In this document: positions 1 through 8,960 of the stretch, in pieces
Position numbering within the stretch: position 1 is the first letter of the stretch
Layout: each line of letters starts with the position of its first letter
DNA from: an uncultured Akkermansia sp.
GTDB taxonomy: Bacteria; Verrucomicrobiota; Verrucomicrobiia; Verrucomicrobiales; Akkermansiaceae
Direction: 5' to 3'
Assembly: GCA_947628035.1 (NCBI GenBank)
Contig: CANQYL010000006.1
Coordinates: 1 to 39,846, forward strand
Length of the DNA: 39,846 nt
The notes under the pieces: generated by a model
Databases searched by the model: none
What the model was told of the DNA's origin: nothing
The model's input: only the letters and a program-made list of their open reading frames with translations
Program-made: the position numbers and the translations under genes

Positions 1-936
1 GGCTCGCACACAGTGCGGCATTTGCTGGATCGTGGCTACCACGTGGTGGTGGCAGATAACCTGATCTACGGACATCGTGAGGCTGTGGACTCCCGCGCGG
101 TGTTTGAAGAGGCCGACTTGCTGGAGCCGGAAAGCCTGAAGGCCCTCTTTGAAAAGTACGCCATCAGCGCCGTGGTCCACTTCGCCGCTTTTGCCTACGT
201 GGGTGAGAGCGTCACCAAACCCGCCAAGTACTATCGCAACAACGTGGTCGGCACGCTCAACTTGCTGGATGCCATGCTGGAGCACGGAGTGAAGAAGATC
301 GTCTTCTCCTCCACCTGTGCCACCTATGGCGAGCCGCGCTACACGCCCATCGATGAGAAACACACTCAGAATCCCATCAACCCCTATGGGCGCAGCAAGC
401 TCATGGTGGAGCAAATTTTTTCGGACTACGAACGCGCCTACGGTCTGCAACACATCGCCTTGCGCTACTTCAACGCTGCCGGAGCCGCTGAGGACGGCAG
501 CATCGGTGAGGCGCACGACCCGGAGACGCACCTGATTCCTCTGGTGCTGCAGGCGATTGCCGGCAAGCGGGATTGCATCCGCGTGTTCGGCACCGACTAT
601 GACACACCGGACGGTTCCTGCATCCGCGACTACATCCATGTGGAGGATCTGGCGGAGGCGCATCGCCTCGCGCTGGAAAAGCTGGAAGACTACTCCGGGT
701 GCATCAATCTCGGTACCGGTTGCGGCACGAGTGTGCTGGAGTTGATCCACGCTGCTGAGGAGGTATGCGGCAAGTCCTGTCCCGTGGAATTGGCGGAGAG
801 ACGTCCCGGAGATCCCGCGCGGCTCTACGCCAACAACGCCGCCGCGCGTTCCATCCTCGGCTGGCAGCCGCGCCATACCGATATCCGTTCCATCCTTTCA
901 ACCGCCTGGCAGTGGGAGCAACACCGCCGCTTTTAA
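1..936 (+). CDS. galE: UDP-glucose 4-epimerase, 5' end cut off by window
   Basis: Interconverts UDP-glucose and UDP-galactose in the cytoplasm, supplying UDP-galactose for surface sugars. It is an extended SDR fold. The frame is open from base 1, so the first residues with the GxxGxxG dinucleotide motif lie outside the window and the GTG at 13 is not the true start. Visible family marks are the SSTCATYG stretch, the catalytic YxxxK (NPYGRSK, Tyr at window codon 129), the LRYFNAAGA segment and the GTDYDTPDGSCIRDYIHVEDLA block typical of GalE, though the longest of these is given here only as a landmark near bases 583-650. The gene ends 7 bp before glf, so the two are probably one operon and feed UDP-galactofuranose synthesis. 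The identification is secure. Confidence 0.95.
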   Translation, partial: GSHTVRHLLDRGYHVVVADNLIYGHREAVDSRAVFEEADLLEPESLKALFEKYAISAVVHFAAFAYVGESVTKPAKYYRNNVVGTLNLLDAMLEHGVKKIVFSSTCATYGEPRYTPIDEKHTQNPINPYGRSKLMVEQIFSDYERAYGLQHIALRYFNAAGAAEDGSIGEAHDPETHLIPLVLQAIAGKRDCIRVFGTDYDTPDGSCIRDYIHVEDLAEAHRLALEKLEDYSGCINLGTGCGTSVLELIHAAEEVCGKSCPVELAERRPGDPARLYANNAAARSILGWQPRHTDIRSILSTAWQWEQHRRF

Positions 937-943
937 TCTAACG

Positions 944-2068
944 ATGAATACACCCCAATCGGAATACGTGAAAAACCTTGTGGTGGGCTGCGGCCTGTCC
1001 GGCATGGTCGTGGCGGAGCGTATCGCCTCCCGGCTCGGTGAGCCCGTGCTCATCATCGACAAACGCTCCCACATCGGCGGCAATATCTACGATGAGAAGG
1101 ATCCCGAAACGGGAGTGACCGTGCATAAGTACGGACCTCACGTGTTTCACACCAACAGCAAGGAGGTGTGGGACTATCTGAGCCGTTTCACCGAGTGGCA
1201 TCCTTTCATGTACCGGGTGAAGGCAGTGGTGGACGGTACGGAAGTCCCTGTGCCTTTCAACCTCGATTCGCTGCATGAGCTCTTCCCTCGCACGATGGCG
1301 ACTCGCATTGAGGAGAAGTTGATCGCTTCCTTCGGATTCAACACGGATGTGCCCATCCTCAAGCTGCGCGAGACGAAGGATGAGGATCTGCATTTATTGG
1401 CGGCTTTCATCTACGAGAAGGTGTTTGCCGGGTACACGATGAAGCAGTGGGGACTGACAGCAGAGCAGTTGGACGCCTCCGTGAGCGCTCGCGTGCCGGT
1501 GCGCGTTGGACGGGATGATCGCTATTTCCGCGACACGTACCAGGCGATTCCCGCCGAGGGGTACACCGCCATGGCGCGGCGGATGCTGGATCACCCGCTC
1601 ATAGAAGTGCGCCTCAACACGAATTGGTCGGATGTGAAGGAGATGATTTCCTTCGACAGCCTTTTCTTCACAGGACCGATCGACGAGTTTTTCGGCTACG
1701 AGTTTGGGGCGCTCCCCTACCGCAGCTTGGATCTTCAATTCCGCAACCTGCCGCGAGCGTTTGCGCAATCCGGTCCGCAGATCAACTTCCCCTGTAATTA
1801 CGACTTCACGCGCTGTGTGGAGTACAAGTACTATCTGGACGAGAAAACGCCACACACCACCATTTCACGCGAGTACCCCTGCGCCTACTCTCCGGGCAAG
1901 AACGAACCCTACTACCCGATCCCATCTGCTCAAAACACAGCTCTCTATGAGCGCTATCAACAACTCGCCGCTTCCCTACTCCCCCACATCCATTTCCTCG
2001 GTCGCCTCGCCTCCTACCGCTACCTTAACATGGATCAAACCGTGGAGGAGGCGTTGAGGACTATTTAA
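944..2068 (+). CDS. glf: UDP-galactopyranose mutase
   Basis: Flavoenzyme that contracts UDP-galactopyranose to UDP-galactofuranose, the donor for galactofuranose in O-antigen or capsule. The 374-residue length is normal for the family. The N-terminus holds the FAD-binding GCGLSG motif followed by the dinucleotide-fold acidic segment LIIDKRSHIGGN. Downstream are KYGPHVFHT, the YTMKQWG segment and the C-terminal FLGRLASYRYLNMD signature near the end. It starts 7 bp after galE, whose product supplies its substrate. It marks the beginning of a surface-polysaccharide cluster, since glycosyltransferases and O-acylation genes follow. Base composition matches the core genome, unlike the AT-rich gene behind it. 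Confidence 0.96.
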   Translation: MNTPQSEYVKNLVVGCGLSGMVVAERIASRLGEPVLIIDKRSHIGGNIYDEKDPETGVTVHKYGPHVFHTNSKEVWDYLSRFTEWHPFMYRVKAVVDGTEVPVPFNLDSLHELFPRTMATRIEEKLIASFGFNTDVPILKLRETKDEDLHLLAAFIYEKVFAGYTMKQWGLTAEQLDASVSARVPVRVGRDDRYFRDTYQAIPAEGYTAMARRMLDHPLIEVRLNTNWSDVKEMISFDSLFFTGPIDEFFGYEFGALPYRSLDLQFRNLPRAFAQSGPQINFPCNYDFTRCVEYKYYLDEKTPHTTISREYPCAYSPGKNEPYYPIPSAQNTALYERYQQLAASLLPHIHFLGRLASYRYLNMDQTVEEALRTI

Positions 2069-2096
2069 AAAGAATCAAAAAACTTACGGCACATAC

Positions 2097-2150
2097 AATA
2101 AAATGGAGAAACAACCTACAATCAATAAAATGGAGAAACAACCTACAATC
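2097..2150 (+). repeat. 27-bp tandem duplication spanning the start codon
   Basis: Two exact copies of a 27-bp unit (2097-2123 and 2124-2150) lie head to tail. Each holds AATAAA followed by ATG and the codons for EKQPTI. The duplication is in frame, so the downstream glycosyltransferase has two equivalent starts at 2103 and 2130. Confidence 0.95.
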
Positions 2151-4121
2151 AAAATCTTAGTTGGCTATCACAAACCTGCTACTCTTCTCAAGAGCGATAT
2201 TCTTGTTCCCATCCATGTAGGGAGAGCCGTTGCGAGAGAAGCCTCAAAAGATGGCGTTTTGAGCGAGTGGGATTATCAGTGGATGGTTGATAATATGATT
2301 GGTGACAATACAGGAGAAAACATTTCTCATTTGAACCGTGAATATTGTGAACTTACGGCTCTCTACTGGGCATGGAAGAATTATGATCAATTAGGGAATC
2401 CGGATTACATCGGATTCATGCATTATCGAAGACACCTAATATTCAATACGAAGGAAACTTTTCGCGAAGCATCAAATGGGATGGTTTATGTTCAGAACAT
2501 CGATAAGGCATACGTAGAAAGATATCACTTAAAATCTGAATATATCCGGGAAACAGTCAAAGGAAATGAGGTGATCATATGTTCCAGAGTAGATTTGAGA
2601 AAACTTGGAACAAATTCTCCATACTTGCATTACAAAAAAGGAGGTACAAGGGGGGGATTGCTACATATTGAGGACTACGATCAAGCTTTGAATGTCATTA
2701 GGGAAAAATATCCAGATTTTTCCGAGGATATTGTCAAATACAATGATGGGCATTACGCATATTTTACTAATGTATTCATTATGTGTAAGGAACAATTTTA
2801 CAAATATTGTGAATGGTTGTTCGATGTTTTAGGAGCGTGCCAGTTTAATTTAGAAAAATATGACAAAATGGAGACTCGTCAGCGAGGATACATTTCAGAA
2901 TGGTTGACTGGAATCTACATTACTCATGTACGTCGGAAAGGAGTAAAAATTACGGAATTACAGGAAACATCTGTGCTTCATCCAGAATTGTCCTTGGCTA
3001 TACATCCTGCCTTTGAAAAAGAGAGCGTGAATATTGTATTTTCATCTGATGCAAATTATATTCCCTATTTAAGTGTTGCTATCCAATCAATTATTGATAA
3101 TAGCTCCACTAAATATAACTATGATATAATCATTTTAAACAATGATATCCATGATTGGCAGAAAAATTTTCTGCTATCAATGGTAGCAACTGCCTCAAAT
3201 ATAAGGATCAGGTTTGTTAACATGGATTTATTTGTAGGGAAATATAATCTGACGGGTCTTTTTACGACGAAACGTCACATTACGTTTTCTACGTATTTGC
3301 GATTGTTCATAGGAGAAATCCTTGCCAATTATAAAAGAGTGATTTACCTAGATTGCGATCTTGTTGTGACAAGAGATATTGCTGAACTATTCTTCATGGA
3401 TATAAACAATCGCCCAGTTGCTGCTGTTCTTGATACACTAATCAGTAATCAATTATTAACTGAGGGACTAGATGCACCTTTCTGGGGGAGATTTACAAAG
3501 TATATGCGTGAGCGCCTCAGCTTCACCGAGGTTAGCAATTACTTTAACTCCGGTGTCCTCATAATTGACATCCCTAAATTCAAAAAATATGGTGTGAAAA
3601 ACCTTATTGATCTGGCTAAATTAAATAATCGATATTTCCATGATCAAAATGTTTTAAATGCTGCATTCGGCGGCAACTACTTCATTTTACCTCCAAGGTG
3701 GAATTATCAATGGCACATTAAGTTTCTCTCGACGAATTATAAAAAGGTTCTTAGGCCAGATGTTTTACAAATGTACGAAAATCACAAAATATTTCCGTAC
3801 ATAATTCATTACACATCTCATGAAAAACCCTGGACTAACCCCAATCACTCTTTTGCTAATACATGGTGGTTATATGCTAGGCGCTCCCCTTTTTATGAGC
3901 TGCTCCTTTCCGCAAGCTTTTTGAAACAAGAAAGTGTCCCAGAGGGAGTCTTAAAAGATGCTCTTCAATTTGTCAAGCTAAAGATAAATTATTATCGATA
4001 TAAAATACTTTCAAAAGTCACATTGGGTAAAACACGCAAACATTACAAAGAGAAAAAAAGTGCTTATAAGGAGCGTATTCGTGCTGTACATCGCTTCATA
4101 AAGGTAAAGGGAAATTCTTAA
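2103..4121 (+). CDS. Bifunctional glycosyltransferase: DUF4422 + GT8
   Basis: Probable two-domain glycosyltransferase for a surface polysaccharide. Residues about 17-265 are a DUF4422 domain: ILVGYHKPA at the start, IPIHVGRA-like VPIHVGRAVA, ELTALYWAWKN and YIGFMHYRRH. Residues about 305-570 are a GT8 domain: NIVFSSDANYIPYL, the metal-binding DxD in YLDCDLVV (Asp417 and Asp419), YFNSGVLIIDI and the HYTSHEKPW motif that closes GT8 active sites. The last 60 residues are basic. The first nine residues are an exact duplication; the second ATG (2130) matches the usual start of the family better. Composition is clearly AT-richer than galE/glf, which suggests horizontal acquisition. Acceptor and donor sugars cannot be told from sequence. 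Confidence 0.9.
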   Translation: MEKQPTINKMEKQPTIKILVGYHKPATLLKSDILVPIHVGRAVAREASKDGVLSEWDYQWMVDNMIGDNTGENISHLNREYCELTALYWAWKNYDQLGNPDYIGFMHYRRHLIFNTKETFREASNGMVYVQNIDKAYVERYHLKSEYIRETVKGNEVIICSRVDLRKLGTNSPYLHYKKGGTRGGLLHIEDYDQALNVIREKYPDFSEDIVKYNDGHYAYFTNVFIMCKEQFYKYCEWLFDVLGACQFNLEKYDKMETRQRGYISEWLTGIYITHVRRKGVKITELQETSVLHPELSLAIHPAFEKESVNIVFSSDANYIPYLSVAIQSIIDNSSTKYNYDIIILNNDIHDWQKNFLLSMVATASNIRIRFVNMDLFVGKYNLTGLFTTKRHITFSTYLRLFIGEILANYKRVIYLDCDLVVTRDIAELFFMDINNRPVAAVLDTLISNQLLTEGLDAPFWGRFTKYMRERLSFTEVSNYFNSGVLIIDIPKFKKYGVKNLIDLAKLNNRYFHDQNVLNAAFGGNYFILPPRWNYQWHIKFLSTNYKKVLRPDVLQMYENHKIFPYIIHYTSHEKPWTNPNHSFANTWWLYARRSPFYELLLSASFLKQESVPEGVLKDALQFVKLKINYYRYKILSKVTLGKTRKHYKEKKSAYKERIRAVHRFIKVKGNS

Positions 4122-4167
4122 GAAAAACTATGACATCCTAAGCACCCTCACCGAATTTTATTGATTT

Positions 4168-5958
4168 ATGAATAAGAAAAGAATTTTGGGTATCGTATTG
4201 TTAACACTTTTGATTAATCTTTTGTGTGTACCTCTTTGGACAGAATGCGGTTATGGTGGCTTTGTGCGCACTCTTTTCTCCAAAGAAGCACGTCTTGATT
4301 TGCTATACTTCGGCAAGATTACCTCGGCTGAACCTTTTCAGTATAAAGTATCCCCCAAACCTTTCCTTGCCTCATGGTCGTACGGGGCTGGGGGTGATAA
4401 TGTCCACCGAGCTAATCTTAGGTTGGGAGTGAAAGGACAGTGGCAGAGGCTTTCCTTGCAGCTTAAGGCGCAACGTGACGGGACAATCGACATGCTTTTC
4501 AGAGGACCAGAAGTACAGGGTGAGTATGGTACTCTCTATTCTGTATTGATAGATTGGCGAAATATCAAAATTAACGGTAAAACCATTTTGCCAAAATGCA
4601 AAGCGTTCTCTTTCAAAAATCCGTTTAAGAAACAACTTTCGGTCAAAAAGGGTGACGTTATTCAAATAGAGGGAGAGTTTCGTCGGCATCATTTTTCCAT
4701 CCGCGATTTTACAGGACTGAGATCTGGAATGGTCTGGTACCTTATCACTGGAAATCTGTTGTTCTTCTCTCTGATTTATCGATTACTCAGCTATATACAG
4801 GGGGGGGGTATCAGGAAAAGCGATGTCGTCCTTTTAGCAATATTTTTCCCCTTGTTATTCATCCCTATGATTGGTAACTTCAACCGACTAAAATCAGTAC
4901 GAGAAAACAGAGTACTCGCAGGGAAGCCAGAGTTGAAGGAGCTCTTTAAAGAAAAATCTGACTACGGGAGACGGTATGAAAAATACTTTGATGACCATTT
5001 CGCCGGGCGTGCTTCCTTGATAAAATTACACGATGCTACCCAAAACAAACTGAACAAAATTATCCGCGCGAAAAAGGCTCTTTATATCAAAGAAAGTGGT
5101 TGGATGTTCCTCACTCCCCTCGTATCAAATTGCAATTGGAAATCGGGTATGATTCGATCTGCAGTACATCATTTGGCTCAATTGAATCAATTTTGTTCAC
5201 AGAACAATATCAAATTTTATGTCCTCGAAGTGCCTAAGAAAGAGAGTGTATACAAGGAAATCATCATTGATAAGTATGGATTTGATAATCAGATATTTAT
5301 AAAAACATCGCAGAGGCAGGAAACCATTAGGAATGAAACACGTAAGCGCAATATTCCATGGATTTACCCGTACAAGGAACTCTGCGATGCAGCCAAGAAG
5401 GATCTCGTATTTTTTAAATGGTCGTGGCATTGGACAGATTGGGGTGCATTTGTTGGGTACCGAGAATTAATGTTAGAAGTGAGAAAGAGTTTCCAGGACA
5501 TCCCTATAATCTCTCTTGATGACTGCAGAAAGTCTCGAAGTTGGTTAATTCGAGACACGTGGGATAGAGCGTACAGGCCTGGGTACTTCTATGCGTTTTT
5601 TAATATAAGCAATGCACCTCATAACCGCACTTTTTATAACTATTACGACCATAAGGATTGCGACAAAGTGATGCTCAAAGTTGAGAGGTATATAAAAGAT
5701 TTCACTTACCCAGAAGGGAAACATAAAATCATGTTGATGGGCACATCTCAGTCTGACAATCTTCTTCAGTTCCTGCCTTTTTCTGTAGCTCAAATTAAAC
5801 AAATTAGACTGAATAAGAGACCAATAGAGGAGAAAGAACAGTTTAAAATTCTCAAATTGTACAGAAAAGCCATTCTCGACTTTAAACCAGATATTCTCGT
5901 CTTATGCATAACCACTGATAACCTGCCCCAACTCCTCGACCTTTGTTCAACCAAATAA
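4168..5958 (+). CDS. AlgJ/AlgX-like (DHHW/SGNH-type) O-acetylation protein
   Basis: Likely partner of the MBOAT protein encoded 3 bp downstream, in the arrangement known for alginate-type O-acetylation, where the MBOAT exports acyl groups and the SGNH-like partner places them on the glycan. An N-terminal membrane helix (residues 5-23) is followed by an extracytoplasmic segment. Two hydrophobic helices follow (near 188-208 and 219-237), then a C-terminal AlgX/AlgJ-like domain from about 245 (ENRVLAGKPEL, YFDDHFAGR). The His motif reads WSWHWTDWG, with His421 kept but the Asp of the usual DxHW replaced by Ser419. The Ser motif is GTS (525-527) instead of GDS. Activity is therefore uncertain. 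The gene is AT-rich like its upstream neighbour. Confidence 0.8.
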   Translation: MNKKRILGIVLLTLLINLLCVPLWTECGYGGFVRTLFSKEARLDLLYFGKITSAEPFQYKVSPKPFLASWSYGAGGDNVHRANLRLGVKGQWQRLSLQLKAQRDGTIDMLFRGPEVQGEYGTLYSVLIDWRNIKINGKTILPKCKAFSFKNPFKKQLSVKKGDVIQIEGEFRRHHFSIRDFTGLRSGMVWYLITGNLLFFSLIYRLLSYIQGGGIRKSDVVLLAIFFPLLFIPMIGNFNRLKSVRENRVLAGKPELKELFKEKSDYGRRYEKYFDDHFAGRASLIKLHDATQNKLNKIIRAKKALYIKESGWMFLTPLVSNCNWKSGMIRSAVHHLAQLNQFCSQNNIKFYVLEVPKKESVYKEIIIDKYGFDNQIFIKTSQRQETIRNETRKRNIPWIYPYKELCDAAKKDLVFFKWSWHWTDWGAFVGYRELMLEVRKSFQDIPIISLDDCRKSRSWLIRDTWDRAYRPGYFYAFFNISNAPHNRTFYNYYDHKDCDKVMLKVERYIKDFTYPEGKHKIMLMGTSQSDNLLQFLPFSVAQIKQIRLNKRPIEEKEQFKILKLYRKAILDFKPDILVLCITTDNLPQLLDLCSTK

Positions 5959-5961
5959 GCT

Positions 5962-7488
5962 ATGTTATTCTCTTCAACCGTATTCCTGTTTTTGTTCCTG
6001 CCGATCGTGTGCGCCCTGCACCTTTTGGTACGGAAGGAGCTGAAGGACTATACTCTGCTGCTGGCAAGTATCTTCTTCTACGCCTGGGGCGAACCCAGGT
6101 ATGTGGCGGTGATGCTTCTCACCATTATCATCAACTACGTGGGCGCTCTCTGGGTGGCAAATCTCAATAGCAAGAAAAAGACCTTTGGCTTCACCTTGTT
6201 CTTGAGCGAGCGCACAAAATTGAACTGCTCATGTTCAGCTGCCAAATTGGCTCTTCTGCTCACCGTCTTAGGTGACCTGAGCTTCCTGTTCTATTTCAAG
6301 TACTTCAACTTCTTTGTCGAGAACATCAACGCACTTTTCGACGGGCACATCGACTTCATCAAGGTCATCATGCCCATCGGCATCTCCTTCTACACCTTTC
6401 AGGCCATCAGCTACGTTGTGGACGTCTATCGCGAGGAAGTCGAGCCTCAGAAGAACATCTACAAGCTTGCGCTCTACATTACCCTCTTCCCTCAGTTGGT
6501 GGCGGGACCTATCGTCAAGTACCATGACGTAGCCGACCAAATCGAGCATCGCACGGTGGACTTCGAGAAGGTCGCTTACGGCGTGAAGCGCTTCATTGTG
6601 GGACTCGCCAAGAAGGTTCTCCTCGCTAATACTCTGGGAGCCGTAGCCGACAAGGTGTTTACCCAACCGATCGACCAACTGGACTGCGTGACCACCTGGT
6701 TGGGGGCGATCTGCTATACCTTCCAGATCTACTACGACTTCAGCGGATACTCCGACATGGCGATTGGCTTAGGCTCCATCCTCGGGTTCAAATTCCTGGA
6801 GAACTTCAATTACCCATATATTTCGCGATCTATAACAGAATTCTGGCGCAGGTGGCACATCTCCCTTTCGACGTGGTTTAGAGAGTACATATACATTCCT
6901 CTTGGGGGAAATCGGAAAGGGAACCTGCGCTGCTACGCTAATTTGTTCATTGTGTTCCTAATCACAGGGTTTTGGCATGGCGCAACGTGGAGTTTCGTCG
7001 TATGGGGCTTATGGAACGCTGTGTTTATCATCATAGAGAAAGCTGGCAGAAATATGACGCAAAATATTGGGACAAAAAGTAGTCCCGATGAAGCAGCAAG
7101 CAATTTGTTGCAGAGATATGACAAAGCGATCCATCTGCTTGCCCCTCTGAGGCACCTGTATGCGCTTCTGGTGGTTATAATCGGATGGGTGATTTTCCGA
7201 GCCGACACGCTATCGTACGCATGGCATTATCTTTTGACCATGTTCGGCGTAGAGCGAGGAGAAACCATGTGCCATCTTATCTACTACGTGGATCGCATTG
7301 AAATCATTGCGCTCACCGTAGGCATCGTCTGCTCGGCGCCGCTGTGCAGCAAGATGCTGGAGGTGGAGGGGAGGAGCCGCCAACTGCGGATAGCAGCAGT
7401 GAACTTGTGGTTGCTCGCGCTCTTTATCCTGTCGGCTGCCTCCATCGCAGCATCCACCTACAACCCTTTCATCTACTTCAGATTCTGA
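5962..7488 (+). CDS. MBOAT-family O-acyltransferase (AlgI-like)
   Basis: Polytopic inner-membrane acyltransferase of the AlgI/PatA/DltB superfamily, expected to carry acyl (usually acetyl) groups across the membrane for polysaccharide modification. The 508-residue length fits. Recognisable blocks are FLFLPIVCALH at the start, FYAWGEPRY, IMPIGISFYTFQAISYVVDVYR, the DFSGYSDMAIGLG segment, FWRRWHISLSTWFREYIYIPLGG near residues 292-316 and the catalytic-His motif GFWHGATWSF. It begins 3 bp after the AlgJ-like gene, so the two are translationally close and functionally paired. Composition is mosaic: the first about 850 bp and last about 250 bp look like core genome, while the middle (about 6810-7200) is AT-richer, suggesting recombination inside the gene. 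Confidence 0.92.
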   Translation: MLFSSTVFLFLFLPIVCALHLLVRKELKDYTLLLASIFFYAWGEPRYVAVMLLTIIINYVGALWVANLNSKKKTFGFTLFLSERTKLNCSCSAAKLALLLTVLGDLSFLFYFKYFNFFVENINALFDGHIDFIKVIMPIGISFYTFQAISYVVDVYREEVEPQKNIYKLALYITLFPQLVAGPIVKYHDVADQIEHRTVDFEKVAYGVKRFIVGLAKKVLLANTLGAVADKVFTQPIDQLDCVTTWLGAICYTFQIYYDFSGYSDMAIGLGSILGFKFLENFNYPYISRSITEFWRRWHISLSTWFREYIYIPLGGNRKGNLRCYANLFIVFLITGFWHGATWSFVVWGLWNAVFIIIEKAGRNMTQNIGTKSSPDEAASNLLQRYDKAIHLLAPLRHLYALLVVIIGWVIFRADTLSYAWHYLLTMFGVERGETMCHLIYYVDRIEIIALTVGIVCSAPLCSKMLEVEGRSRQLRIAAVNLWLLALFILSAASIAASTYNPFIYFRF

Positions 7489-7624
7489 AAATGGTAAAAC
7501 GCAATAACAGAATAAGCGCGAGTTGCGGAAAATATGGACGGCGCGAGTTCGCTACAGTTCCTCCGTGTTTTTCTTTTCGTGACGCCCAACTTTCCGGAGG
7601 GAATTTTTGAAAACTGGAGCAAAT

Positions 7625-7765
7625 GTGAAGAATATTATTAAAGAATCTCAGTTTTTTCGAGCTGGCAACCTAATGCAGCTCGTAGATACACTTCGCCACA
7701 ACAAGGGTGCACAGGCTTTTTCGAGATGGGCTCGTGCTTCAGAAGAAGCATCTCACAATTATTAA
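7625..7765 (+). pseudogene. 46-codon ORF carrying repeat A1 (probable gene remnant)
   Basis: A GTG-initiated 46-codon reading frame runs through repeat A1. Its segment QLVDTLRHNKGAQA followed by SRWARASEEAS closely matches the translation of repeat A2 (QLVDTLSKNNGVQA, then SRWARASSEAS after a 2-nt shift). Protein-level similarity between the copies suggests A derives from a coding sequence. No family is recognised. It could equally be a non-coding element that happens to stay open. Confidence 0.35.
7675..7754 (+). repeat. Repeat A, copy 1
   Basis: About 80 bp matching 9963-10040. The first 19 bases are identical (GCAGCTCGTAGATACACTT). The right half folds as GAGATG...CATCTC around an inner GCTTC-AGAA-GAAGC hairpin. 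In copy 2 the outer arm is GAGAT/GTCTC, so the fold is retained through a G-T pair. Confidence 0.8.
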
Positions 7766-7787
7766 ACAAGCAATCATCAATATTATT

Positions 7788-8039
7788 ATGACCAATATAT
7801 CCGTATATAAAGCATCATTAATTAACCTATACGGCTTCGTTCCTACTGGAGAGGAAACTAAATTGCCGAGCGTATTGCAAGGCAAACAAGTAAACTGGAC
7901 TTATTTCAAAGATGTTCAGGTAAATCATGACACAATACTGATTGGAGTCTTTGGACGTGATATTTTAAATGGTATTGCGGATAGAGGATTTTATGTTTGC
8001 CCTGTATCCTTCACAAGTCAAATATTCCCAGATTGTTGA
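7788..8039 (+). CDS. Small ORF upstream of the caspase-like gene
   Basis: An 83-codon ORF starting at an ATG 22 bp after the A1 remnant stop and ending 87 bp before the caspase-like gene. It has no signal peptide or membrane helix and no family I recognise; it contains VNWTYFKDVQVNHDTILIGV and ends in Cys. Codon use is as AT-rich as the caspase-like gene, and the two share strand. No clear Shine-Dalgarno precedes it. It could be a small partner of the protease, or the degraded end of a longer gene. Confidence 0.4.
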   Translation: MTNISVYKASLINLYGFVPTGEETKLPSVLQGKQVNWTYFKDVQVNHDTILIGVFGRDILNGIADRGFYVCPVSFTSQIFPDC

Positions 8040-8126
8040 TTATTAATCGTATATTCTTATAAAAAAATCCTCGGATAAAAATTTAAAACACTTTTAACAA
8101 TTATAATCAATAAATTTTGAAGGATT

Positions 8127-8882
8127 ATGAAAAGAAAAGCATTACTAGTATCCTATTCGGGATGGGACCTTGGTCAACCGGGACGTCTGAAAGGGGTAAG
8201 TCGAGACATTGCCAGATATAGAAAGTATTTGATGTCTAACCGTGGCGGAGCTTGGTTCCCGGGAGAGATCGAAGTAATTGCCGATAAGAATCTAGAGGAG
8301 ATAATAGAAAAGCTTGAACAAATAAAAGGAGAACGTAACAATTTGGTTTTCACCGTTTATACGGGGCATGGCGCATACCATGAAAATAAGAATTGCCGTG
8401 TATTGGCGATAAACAAGAGCGAATATATTTTTGAAGAGGAATTCTTAGAGCTTGCAGATCGACAAATCTCAATATTTGATAGCTGTTCAAATATTACTTT
8501 CCCCGCGTACCATGAGGAGGGTCCTCTCATGGATGAGCTAATCCTTGAGAAGGTTGCAACCGATTCAAAACGGTACAGGAAGGCATATGAAGAAATATGC
8601 ATGGCATGCCCACCTCAATCTTTGTTTTTTTATGCTGCTAGTAAAGGTCACACAGCTTATGACACTCCTGACGGATCTCTATATACAAATTACCTTGTAA
8701 ACCGGTTAGAGGAATCCAAGACCTGCATGGACATTGTGGAAGCACACGAAAATGCATGGCACGATGTGTTCATAGAAACGATGTTAACAGGAAAAATTCA
8801 GATGCCAAGTATGAGTGTACCAGAGCAAGAGAGCTATCTTCCTGGTGCCATTGTTTTGGGAGGGTACAACAACATGAGATAG
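8127..8882 (+). CDS. Caspase-like (peptidase C14) protease
   Basis: Small cytoplasmic cysteine protease of the caspase/metacaspase superfamily. The 251 residues are a single catalytic domain: KALLVSYSGW (strand 1), then the catalytic His81 in VFTVYTGHGAY, and the catalytic Cys120 in ISIFDSCSN, the usual Asp-x-Cys context. LFFYAASKGHTAYD is the p10-like strand that precedes substrate-binding residues. There is no fused sensor, TPR, NACHT or EAD domain, so activation must come from another protein or a ligand. A Shine-Dalgarno (AAGGA) lies 4-5 bases before the ATG, and a TATAAT at 8112-8117 or nearby may be its -10. The gene is AT-rich, is flanked by repeats A1 and B1, and is followed 281 bp later by a membrane protein on the same strand. 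In bacteria such proteases often act in immunity or programmed cell death; that role here is inference. Confidence 0.85.
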   Translation: MKRKALLVSYSGWDLGQPGRLKGVSRDIARYRKYLMSNRGGAWFPGEIEVIADKNLEEIIEKLEQIKGERNNLVFTVYTGHGAYHENKNCRVLAINKSEYIFEEEFLELADRQISIFDSCSNITFPAYHEEGPLMDELILEKVATDSKRYRKAYEEICMACPPQSLFFYAASKGHTAYDTPDGSLYTNYLVNRLEESKTCMDIVEAHENAWHDVFIETMLTGKIQMPSMSVPEQESYLPGAIVLGGYNNMR

Positions 8883-8960
8883 GCTGCTCAAAAGATTTAT
8901 AGCTCTGCCCCCCCCTACACAGTGTTGAGAAATACAATTGTGAACAAACTGCCAAATTAG

